Shown: positions 1 to 6,169 of the stretch, in pieces | Numbering within the stretch: position 1 is the stretch's first letter | Layout of the letters: each line of letters opens with the position of its first letter | Assembly (NCBI GenBank): GCA_015523645.1 | Contig: WAJY01000251.1 | Span: 1-6,614, forward strand | From: Geoglobus sp. | GTDB lineage: Archaea; Halobacteriota; Archaeoglobi; Archaeoglobales; Archaeoglobaceae | Reading direction: 5' to 3' | Length of the DNA stretch: 6,614 nucleotides | Program-made: the position numbers and the translations under genes | Notes under the pieces: model-generated | What the model was told of the DNA's origin: nothing | The model's input: only the letters and a program-made list of their open reading frames with translations | Database searches by the model: none

Positions 1-572
1 GAAACCAGAGTTGGAGAACTCCTCCCCCCTATTATCATACCTGAGTAGAATACCCTTACCTCATCAACCAGCCCTTCTTTTAAGAGAGAGTAGTTTATCT
101 CAGCCCCACCTTCAACCATCAGCCTTCTGACCCCCTTCTTGTAGAGATATTCCATCAGCTTTTTCAGATCAACCATCTCATCTCCAAAAACAACTATCTC
201 AGCTTTTTTCCTCAGCATCTGAACTCTCTCTCTGTCAGCAATCTTAGCGACGGCAATCAGGGTCTCTGCGCTCTCATCAAGAATAAAAGAATTTAGTGGA
301 GTTCTCGCCTTGCTGTCAACAACTATTCTGAGAGGATTTTCAGCCAAGCCTCTCTCAACTCTCAACTTTCTCAGCCTCTCTCTTTTAACAGTCAGCCTTG
401 GATTGTCGGAGAGAACAGTCCCAATTCCAACCAGCACACCATCACTTTCAGCCCTCAGTCTGTCCACAACTTCAAGATCTTCTTCGCTTGATATTCTTAT
501 CTGCTCCCTTCTTTCATTGCTTATCTTTCCATCCAAACTCATAGCACAATTTATGAAAACAAAGGGTCTCAT
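1..572 (-). CDS. arfC: 2,5-diamino-6-ribosylamino-4(3H)-pyrimidinone 5'-phosphate reductase (RibD C-terminal family), 3' end cut by the window
   Basis: This cytosolic NAD(P)H-dependent reductase of the RibD C-terminal/dihydrofolate reductase-like fold reduces the ribosyl group of the pyrimidine intermediate to ribityl in archaeal riboflavin and F420 precursor synthesis. The window holds 190 codons. Visible family blocks are the N-terminal NCAMSLDGKIS (residues 8-18), SDGVLVGIGTVLSDNPRLTV (43-62), NPLRIVVDSKARTP (79-92) and the nucleotide-binding VEGGAEINYSLL (153-164), followed by DEVRVFYSGMIIGG. The family is usually about 215-225 residues, so some 25-35 C-terminal residues lie beyond position 1. 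The ATG at 572 overlaps the upstream TGA as ATGA, and an in-frame TGA 18 nt upstream excludes a longer form. No GGTG-type ribosome site precedes it, so translation probably depends on coupling to the upstream gene. There is no cytidine-deaminase-like domain, which fits the archaeal/fungal form rather than bifunctional bacterial RibD. Confidence 0.9.
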   Translation of the reverse strand, partial: MRPFVFINCAMSLDGKISNERREQIRISSEEDLEVVDRLRAESDGVLVGIGTVLSDNPRLTVKRERLRKLRVERGLAENPLRIVVDSKARTPLNSFILDESAETLIAVAKIADRERVQMLRKKAEIVVFGDEMVDLKKLMEYLYKKGVRRLMVEGGAEINYSLLKEGLVDEVRVFYSGMIIGGRSSPTLV

Positions 573-1249
573 GCTCTCAACAATCCTTCAAAATAGCTTC
601 TAGCTTCTTTAACCCTTCTTTCATCCTCTCCTTTAAACTTAACAACCACATGTCCTGGTTTAGGGTAAGATCCAACCTCCACATCGGGAAATCTCTCAAC
701 AACTTCTCTCAGCTGTGGAATTATGTTCTCTTCAAGCCCGTGAATCTTGATCTCCTCTTCATGATAGGACTCTGAGATGAATCTTGCCACAATTCTCTCA
801 AATGTATCTTTCATCTCCTTAGGAACTCCGGGCATGACAGCTACGTTCTCAACAACAAAAGCTGGTGCAACACCAGCATCATTTCTAATCACCTCGCTCC
901 CTTCTGGAAGCATCGATACCTTCTCCAGAACCTCTCTATTGTCAGTCCACCTCAGAATTTGCTTCTCAGCCTCATGATTCTTTACAAGCTTTCTTCCCAA
1001 AGCCTTTGCAACTCCTTCAGCAGTAACATCATCATGAGTTGGACCGAGACCGCCTGTAACAAAGACAAAGTCATATCTCATCAACCTTCTCAATTCCTCT
1101 GCAATGTCCTCTACTCTGTCTGGAACAACAACTATTCTCTCAACCCTGTGCCCCATCTCTCTGATTCTCCTTGCAATGTAGTTTGAATTTGTCTCGGTAA
1201 TGTCTCCTGCAAGTATCTCATTTCCAACCACAAGTATGCTAAACCTCAT
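569..1249 (-). CDS. CinA N-terminal-like / molybdopterin-binding domain protein (COG1058), stand-alone archaeal form
   Basis: The protein has 226 residues. The MoCF/MPT-binding fold starts at once with SILVVGNEILAGDITETNSN (4-23). The signature GGLGPTHDDVT lies at 66-76 and MPGVPKEM at 139-146. The last ~60 residues, with GSYPKPGHVVVKF around 193-205, match the small C-terminal subdomain seen in CinA N-terminal regions. The PncC/NMN-amidase domain of bacterial CinA is absent, as is usual for archaeal COG1058 proteins. Characterised COG1058 domains hydrolyse ADP-ribose or FAD-type pyrophosphates with divalent metal; which activity applies here cannot be read from the sequence. I place the start at the ATG at 1249 because GGTGAT (1254-1259) sits four bases before it and the conserved fold begins there. 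An in-frame GTG at 1276 would add nine residues inside the moxR coding region. The start overlaps moxR by 11 nt, and the stop overlaps the next gene as ATGA. Confidence 0.88.
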   Translation of the reverse strand: MRFSILVVGNEILAGDITETNSNYIARRIREMGHRVERIVVVPDRVEDIAEELRRLMRYDFVFVTGGLGPTHDDVTAEGVAKALGRKLVKNHEAEKQILRWTDNREVLEKVSMLPEGSEVIRNDAGVAPAFVVENVAVMPGVPKEMKDTFERIVARFISESYHEEEIKIHGLEENIIPQLREVVERFPDVEVGSYPKPGHVVVKFKGEDERRVKEARSYFEGLLRA

Positions 1250-2204
1250 CCATATCACCCTTGGGAATCTGAACACTCCTTACAACGTCCTCAATAACCT
1301 TTTCAGCCTTTATCCCTTCCACTTCATGTTCTATTTTCAGAATTATTCTGTGGGAGAGACAGTCAAGTGCAACCCTCTTAACATCATCTGGTATTACATA
1401 GTCTCTGCCATCAATCAATGCAAGGGCTCTGCTCATTTTCAGAAGTGCAAGACCACCTCTCGGGCTAGATCCAAGCTCAACCATCTCATGATTTCTTGTT
1501 GCCCTCACAAGTTCGGAAATGTATCTAAGGATCTTTTCATCGACATAAACACTTTCAACCATGTTCTGCATTCTTATAAACTCGTCAAGATTTAAAGCCG
1601 GTTTCACGTCTGAAGTTGGGTCATCTCTCCTCCACAGAATCCTTCTTCTCAGTATTTCCATTTCCTCTTCAACATCTTCAGGATATCCGGGGCTGAGCCT
1701 TATAAGGAACCTGTCAATTTGAGCCTCGGGCAATGGATATGTTCCTTCCTGTTCTATGGGATTCTGTGTTGCAAGAACGAAAAAAGGATTTGGAAGTTTT
1801 AGTGTCTCTCCTTCAATTGTAACTTGCCTCTCCTCCATCGCCTCCAGCAATGCAGACTGGGTTTTTGGCGGGCTTCTGTTAATCTCATCTGCCAGAAGAA
1901 CATGGGTGAAAATCGGACCCTTCTGCAAAACAAACGCTCCTGCTCTCAAAACCTTTGTTCCTGTGATGTCTGATGGCAGTAGATCGGGAGTGAACTGTAT
2001 TCTGGTGAATTCTGCACCTATGGATCTGGCAAACACCTTTGCAAGAAGAGTCTTCCCCAAGCCAGGATAGTCCTCAAAAAGAACGTTTCCATTGGTTAGA
2101 GAGGCGGAGAGCACCTTTTCCACAAGCTCCTCACTTCCAACATAGAAGTCTGAGACCGTCTCAACTATACTTTTGGCATACTCAACAAAATCGCTAATCT
2201 CCAT
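1239..2204 (-). CDS. MoxR-family AAA+ ATPase
   Basis: This 321-residue cytosolic AAA+ ATPase of the MoxR clade has the usual family length. Visible motifs are Walker A as DYPGLGKT (45-52), the MoxR block FTPDLLPSDITGT (71-83), Walker B as HVLLADEINR (101-110, acidic pair D106-E107), sensor 1 in ATQNP (N148), the QEGTYPLPEAQIDRF block (152-166) with a likely arginine finger at R165, and sensor 2 in SSPRGG (R249) of the lid domain. All catalytic positions are intact, so it should be an active ATPase. MoxR proteins act as chaperones or remodellers with VWA-domain partners; the DUF58 gene at the head of this operon is the natural partner. The ATG at 2204 is preceded by GGTGAT at 2209-2214. The gene overlaps the upstream membrane protein gene by 11 nt and the downstream gene by 11 nt. 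Its position after, not before, DUF58 is the less common order. Confidence 0.95.
   Translation of the reverse strand: MEISDFVEYAKSIVETVSDFYVGSEELVEKVLSASLTNGNVLFEDYPGLGKTLLAKVFARSIGAEFTRIQFTPDLLPSDITGTKVLRAGAFVLQKGPIFTHVLLADEINRSPPKTQSALLEAMEERQVTIEGETLKLPNPFFVLATQNPIEQEGTYPLPEAQIDRFLIRLSPGYPEDVEEEMEILRRRILWRRDDPTSDVKPALNLDEFIRMQNMVESVYVDEKILRYISELVRATRNHEMVELGSSPRGGLALLKMSRALALIDGRDYVIPDDVKRVALDCLSHRIILKIEHEVEGIKAEKVIEDVVRSVQIPKGDMDEV
1254..1259 (-). promoter_or_regulatory. Ribosome binding site for the COG1058 gene
   Basis: GGTGAT lies four bases before the ATG at 1249 and matches part of the archaeal anti-Shine-Dalgarno complement AGGAGGTGAT. It is embedded in the last codons of moxR, where it encodes Gly-Asp. 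It decides the start against the in-frame GTG at 1276, whose nearest purine run (AGGA) directly abuts the start codon with no usable spacing. Confidence 0.75.
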
Positions 2205-3108
2205 TCACATCACCAGCCTCCATAATCTCCTTAATCATTCTAAGATTTTTTTCTCTTTTCCCCCTTCTCCTTCTTAGAATGAGTTCCTTTTCAAACCTAA
2301 AAGCAAACTTCGGAACCTTCTCTCTCTCAATTATCAATGAAAGCAAGTTCTCAATTTTGTCAATCCCAACTCCAGCCTTTGAAAGGTTGTGCGTCAAAAA
2401 AACTGCCAGCGGAATTGGATTCCCTCTTTCTATGTATTCAATCTCAGCTCTTTTTGCCATGGAATCAAAATCTAAGAGCTCATGAGGTTTAGCTTCCTCC
2501 TCTATTTCAAATCTGAGTTTTCCTGCAAAGTAGATGAAGGTTATGAGTAAAATTAGCCAGTCAGCTATGTTTCTTAGCCCTGAGATCAACGTGCTTCTTA
2601 TGGAAAGGTAATAAAAGCCAGAAAGGGCAATTATTGCTATCAGAGCAACTCTCTCTCCATAAAGAAACTCAAACTTCTCTGAAAGAAGGGGTAGAAGTGA
2701 AGTTACTGCAAGAACTGCAATAATCAAAAAGAGGACAACTCTGTATCTGTAGATCGGAATTTGCTCTGGAATGAAGAGCATGGAGAGAGCAAGAACTATT
2801 GTTCCTGAAATGGACAGATGATGCCTATACTTTATCCCTGATGTGGAAAATACAAGGGACATGCCCAGAGATAAAGGAATGAGAAATGAAAGATTGAGAG
2901 CATTGAGATAGATTAGAAGTTGCTGGGTGAATGTAAAGAAAAGAAGGAAGGAAAGAGGTATTTTCAGAATATTCAATCTGTCTGCTCTTGAAACGATCTC
3001 ATACCCGAGATAGAGTGAGAGGAAGATGATTAGAGGTGTGGGATCTTTGGTAGAGTAATAGATGTATGCGAGAAATGCTGATCCAGAAAGAGCGTAAAGC
3101 ACCCTCAT
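2194..3108 (-). CDS. Uncharacterised eight-helix membrane protein with basic cytoplasmic C-terminal domain
   Basis: I do not recognise a named family. From the ATG at 3108 the product has 304 residues. Hydrophobic segments lie at roughly 2-18, 24-38, 47-67, 72-88, 97-113, 122-140, 153-170 and 182-197, giving about eight membrane helices. After KLRF at 197-200 the protein becomes hydrophilic: a domain of about 105 residues, first acidic (EIEEEAKPHELLDFD, 201-215) and ending in a very basic stretch (ILRRRRGKREKNLR, 277-290). By the positive-inside rule this tail should be cytoplasmic, where it could meet the MoxR ATPase encoded next. The start is set by a strong GAGGTG site (3115-3120) six bases before the ATG and by the ATGA overlap with the upstream stop; an in-frame GTG at 3117 is less likely. 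Its place between the transglutaminase and moxR genes suggests a module component. Its biochemical role is unknown. Confidence 0.8.
   Translation of the reverse strand: MRVLYALSGSAFLAYIYYSTKDPTPLIIFLSLYLGYEIVSRADRLNILKIPLSFLLFFTFTQQLLIYLNALNLSFLIPLSLGMSLVFSTSGIKYRHHLSISGTIVLALSMLFIPEQIPIYRYRVVLFLIIAVLAVTSLLPLLSEKFEFLYGERVALIAIIALSGFYYLSIRSTLISGLRNIADWLILLITFIYFAGKLRFEIEEEAKPHELLDFDSMAKRAEIEYIERGNPIPLAVFLTHNLSKAGVGIDKIENLLSLIIEREKVPKFAFRFEKELILRRRRGKREKNLRMIKEIMEAGDVNGD
2209..2214 (-). promoter_or_regulatory. Ribosome binding site for moxR
   Basis: GGTGAT lies four bases before the ATG at 2204, inside the last codons of the eight-helix membrane protein gene, where it too encodes Gly-Asp. Site, spacing and 11-nt gene overlap are the same as at the moxR/COG1058 junction. 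Confidence 0.75.
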
Positions 3109-5597
3109 TTCATGCACCTCTTTATCTGCATGTATAGCTCAAATGCTTCTATAAACTGTTTTCTTGAGTAGCCCCTTTTCCCGGCATACTCGTAAAGCTC
3201 GAAGAGCTTCAAAAACCTTTCCTCATTGCATTCTATAAGCCTCAGTATTTCCCTTGCTGTGAGAGCCTTGACATCAATCCCCCTCTTTTCCAGCTCCCTT
3301 TCAAACTCCCTGAATACAAGCTCAACTCCCTCTCCATAATCCTTCACTATCCTCACCAAAGCCCTCCTTTCCTTAACAACCTTGCTGTCCCTCATCAGCC
3401 TCACCGACACCTCATAAACTCCCTTTCTCTCAAACATCAAAGCATTTTCAAAAATTCTGCCATCTGCAACAACAGTATACGGAAGATTTGCATCTATCCT
3501 CAACCTTATTTCCTCTCCAACCTTCCATACTTCTGGTAGCTCGGGATGTTCTTTCTCAAAGTGAAAATCTAATTTGTATTTTCTGCTCTTCCAGATTAGA
3601 AATCCAGCAATCCCCAAGGAGATTGGTATGAGCAGAAGGGAATAGTTAAAGGTTGGAGAGTATACAATTTTCTTTGGAAAATGATACTCATCTCCCGGAA
3701 AGAAAATTTCGTATCTGCTAGCCTTTTCTTCATACACCGCAGTTCCATTAACAAGTTCAACGCTATCGTTGTTTATGTAAATGATTCCATTGATTCTGCT
3801 GTTGAATCCATCCTCTACCTTCACAACAAGTCTGTCATCTTCTTGCCTTGCAGTTATAAAAACACTTGATTTTGCATTAAGTGAGAGCTTCTCCATCAAT
3901 GCCCCAATCCTAACAACCATTTCAGCCTTTCCCGGAGTTTCTGGCGTGAAGTTGAAGGAAAGAAGACCATTTTCTGCATGCCTCCTAACTCCATTAACAT
4001 AAACGGCTCCTGAAAATGGCTCTTGATTGAATTGAATCTCAAGCTTGACATCGTTTTGCTTTCCAACTTTCAAAGTACTGTTGAGCAACCTCACATCCAG
4101 GCTTCCAACCTTAACAGCTCTTTCGAGCCTGACTTTTTCATAGAAATTCTCTTCAGGGGATACTATTTCCAAGGTATGAGTACCTCTGCTGAGGTTAAGA
4201 CTCAATACAAATGTTCCATTTGAATCTGTTTTTGTAACATGCTCTTCTCCATCCACAACAACCTTCACAGTCTTGTTGGGTAAGCCTTTGTTCCCATCGA
4301 GAACTTTGCCTTTGAGGAGATAATTTTCCGGAATGTAGTATGGCAGTTCAAGGCTGATGTTGGGGATCGAGTAAATGCTAACCTCGGGATCGCTCCAAGA
4401 TTCTTGATAAAGCAAAGAGCCAACATAGTGGGCAACGATGCTGTATCTGCCTGTCAAATTAACCCTGCTCTTTAAAGAGAATGTGCCGTTCTCAATTCTT
4501 GCTATGCCTATCAGCGTTCCTCCCTCGCCTTTCTTATCTTTCTTCAGGTAAACCTCAACGTATCCACTTTCAACACCTCTATTATTCTCAGTCCTTACAA
4601 TACCAACAACCGTTAGATTTTCCCCTTTCACAATCCTCCTGTCCCAATGCACGATCTCTATGGATGTTTTGATTTTTTCTCTTGCATCTGGAGTTGGATC
4701 AAACTCAACCCAAGAATCTCCAAGCCTTGCCTCCGCCCACATGTGTGCCTGACATGCATACACAACCTGCTCTTCACCTGTAGGCTTTGCCAGATATCCA
4801 AAAACAGCCCTGACAGGTATGTTTATTGATGTTGCCATTGCAATAAATGCATGGGCAAAATGGGAGCAGATTCCTCTTTTTCCTACAAAGAGAAACTCAT
4901 AAACTTTTTCAGGTGGATATGGATAGGATGGGGAGTAATCGTAGTTGTCTCTCAGAAATTCCTCTATTCTCTTTAGCTTTTCATAATCACTCCTTTCATT
5001 CTTCGTAATTTCAATTGTTAGCTCCCTTATTTTTTCCATCTTCCAAGGATCGATTTCAAGTCTCGCAAGCCTTGCTTTTCCGGCATAGATTGATTTCAGC
5101 TCTTCTTTCTTGTAAACACCATAGTACGTCTGATTCCAGGCATCGTAGTAAAACAAACCTGCAGATCTGTTGTATTTTGCCGGAATCGATATTGCAACTG
5201 TATCCTTTGGCACCGGAAGATTGCCTTTCAGCGTTATAAGAGGTTTTACGGCAAATATTTTTCCATTCTCGAATTCCATAGGATCGTTGTACGATACATT
5301 CTCAATCCATCTACCATTCCTGTATTCTGAAGAGACGCTATGTCTGAGTCTGAAATGGTCTGAATCTAGCCCGGAAACCGCAAGAATCGGAATGCATGGT
5401 GGGTTTGAATTTGATGCGATGCTTGTTTCATTCTGTGAGAGTTCAATGCTACCCGACCCTTCAGCCTGTTTCTCCGGAAACGCTCCTCCCCCAATTAACC
5501 CCTCAAAATCTGTGTTGCTGAAATCAATTGTCGAAAGAAAGGAATACAGCATGATCATTCCAGCCAAGACTAGAAATGCTGCAAGCTCTCTTTTCAT
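3105..5597 (-). CDS. Membrane-anchored transglutaminase-like protein with Ig-like repeats and DUF4129-like cytoplasmic tail
   Basis: The protein has 830 residues from the ATG at 5597. In order: a membrane anchor or uncleaved signal (6-22); a beta-rich region with FRLRHSVSSEYRNGRW (82-97), resembling the segment before the catalytic core of TgpA-type proteins; the transglutaminase core (about 185-305) with catalytic Cys244 in GICSHFAHA, His285 in QAHMWAE and Asp300 in VEFDPTP; four probable Ig-like/beta-sandwich repeats (about 318-645); a second helix (651-670); a further beta-rich segment (about 671-752); and a DUF4129-like end (754-830) with LTAREI and YEYAGKRGYSRKQF. The triad is complete, so thiol acyl-transfer or protease-type activity outside the cell membrane is plausible; the substrate is unknown. 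All 16 N-X-S/T sequons fall before residue 652, matching an external ectodomain. The ATG at 5597 overlaps the upstream TGA as ATGA and follows GGTGGT; an in-frame TTG at 5609 is less likely. The usual N-terminal multi-helix domain of TgpA is missing and may be supplied by the preceding gene. Confidence 0.9.
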   Translation of the reverse strand: MKRELAAFLVLAGMIMLYSFLSTIDFSNTDFEGLIGGGAFPEKQAEGSGSIELSQNETSIASNSNPPCIPILAVSGLDSDHFRLRHSVSSEYRNGRWIENVSYNDPMEFENGKIFAVKPLITLKGNLPVPKDTVAISIPAKYNRSAGLFYYDAWNQTYYGVYKKEELKSIYAGKARLARLEIDPWKMEKIRELTIEITKNERSDYEKLKRIEEFLRDNYDYSPSYPYPPEKVYEFLFVGKRGICSHFAHAFIAMATSINIPVRAVFGYLAKPTGEEQVVYACQAHMWAEARLGDSWVEFDPTPDAREKIKTSIEIVHWDRRIVKGENLTVVGIVRTENNRGVESGYVEVYLKKDKKGEGGTLIGIARIENGTFSLKSRVNLTGRYSIVAHYVGSLLYQESWSDPEVSIYSIPNISLELPYYIPENYLLKGKVLDGNKGLPNKTVKVVVDGEEHVTKTDSNGTFVLSLNLSRGTHTLEIVSPEENFYEKVRLERAVKVGSLDVRLLNSTLKVGKQNDVKLEIQFNQEPFSGAVYVNGVRRHAENGLLSFNFTPETPGKAEMVVRIGALMEKLSLNAKSSVFITARQEDDRLVVKVEDGFNSRINGIIYINNDSVELVNGTAVYEEKASRYEIFFPGDEYHFPKKIVYSPTFNYSLLLIPISLGIAGFLIWKSRKYKLDFHFEKEHPELPEVWKVGEEIRLRIDANLPYTVVADGRIFENALMFERKGVYEVSVRLMRDSKVVKERRALVRIVKDYGEGVELVFREFERELEKRGIDVKALTAREILRLIECNEERFLKLFELYEYAGKRGYSRKQFIEAFELYMQIKRCMK
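3115..3120 (-). promoter_or_regulatory. Ribosome binding site for the eight-helix membrane protein
   Basis: GAGGTG, the longest match here to the central part of AGGAGGTGAT, lies six bases before the ATG at 3108. It favours that ATG over the GTG at 3117, which lies within the site itself. Confidence 0.75.
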
Positions 5598-6169
5598 CTG
5601 TACCACCAAAGGAATGCCACACCACCAACAACCAGAAAGATGGCTATCAATCCAACGAGAAGATCAGCGCTGAATGAATGAATCAAAGCCTTTCCTGCTG
5701 TGTAAAACAAAATCAGAAAGGCTGTCAGCATAACCAGTGTCGGCACCCTCGAAAATCTGTAGTTCTTATCCATATCTTCGGAGATCCTTTCTGCGTAGGA
5801 TGAGATCAGAAACATCGATGAGATCAAGAAAGGAGTAAGAATTGAACCCCTGAATGTAAACAGATTTAGAAGGAATCTTGAAGTTTCCTCAAATCCTAGG
5901 ACGTATAGAGTGTCGATGATGCCTTCAAAGAGCTCAGAATCTGAGATCATTTGAAGGATTGAGATGAAGAGGAGAAGGGCAAAGTACCTGTTTCCAAAAA
6001 CCTTTTTGCCATAGATAAATGAGATAACTGGAATCAAAAAAAGTAGGTATATTATTCCTGTGGGTAGAAAAAGGGAGACAAAGTGAAAGGCAGGTAAAGG
6101 CTTTAAAGATTCTATCGCTAGATATGTTGCTGCGATGGCTAGAATAAGACTGAACACTCTGTAGATCAT
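5594..6169 (-). CDS. Six-helix integral membrane protein, possible detached N-terminal membrane domain of a TgpA-like protein
   Basis: The product has 191 residues and is almost entirely membrane-embedded. Hydrophobic segments lie at about 4-20, 31-53, 61-77, 108-125, 141-158 and 168-190, and it ends abruptly at WWYR. A polar loop (78-107, with SDSELFEG and GFEETSRF) separates helices 3 and 4, and a charged loop (126-140, with AERISEDMDKNYRFSR) separates helices 4 and 5. There is no catalytic motif and I cannot name a family from sequence alone. TgpA-type transglutaminases carry an N-terminal block of about six helices directly before the external catalytic region. Here that block is missing from the next gene, so this protein may be its separate counterpart; that is inference from size, helix count and position. 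The ATG at 6169 overlaps the DUF58 stop as ATGA, with GGTGAG at 6173-6178. The stop overlaps the next start as ATGA, so equal production with the transglutaminase protein is likely. Confidence 0.8.
   Translation of the reverse strand: MIYRVFSLILAIAATYLAIESLKPLPAFHFVSLFLPTGIIYLLFLIPVISFIYGKKVFGNRYFALLLFISILQMISDSELFEGIIDTLYVLGFEETSRFLLNLFTFRGSILTPFLISSMFLISSYAERISEDMDKNYRFSRVPTLVMLTAFLILFYTAGKALIHSFSADLLVGLIAIFLVVGGVAFLWWYR
5602..5607 (-). promoter_or_regulatory. Ribosome binding site for the transglutaminase-like protein
   Basis: GGTGGT (GGTG core) lies four bases before the ATG at 5597. The alternative TTG at 5609 lies upstream of this site and has no comparable site of its own. Confidence 0.6.

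Noticed and set aside
353..386. CT-rich low-complexity tract (GA-rich on the coding strand)
   Set aside because: It encodes Arg/Glu/Lys-rich reductase sequence. Similar GAGAGA runs occur at 223-232 and 6597-6606 and reflect general purine loading, not a repeat element.
310..603. Plus-strand open frame of 97 codons, Ser/Leu rich
   Set aside because: It is antisense to the reductase gene, which shows clear conserved motifs; its composition simply reflects complemented Arg/Glu codons.
1250..1276. N-terminal extension of the COG1058 protein from the GTG at 1276
   Set aside because: The added nine residues precede the conserved fold, the GTG has no properly spaced ribosome site, and the ATG at 1249 has a good one.
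1200..1595. Plus-strand open frame of 131 codons opposite the moxR 3' half
   Set aside because: It is a shadow of moxR. The minus strand here encodes the conserved sensor 2 and lid region.
5170..5673. Plus-strand open frame of 167 codons opposite the transglutaminase N terminus
   Set aside because: It lies antisense to a well-supported gene and the six-helix gene end, has no recognisable domain, and its protein looks like the complement of the real coding sequence.
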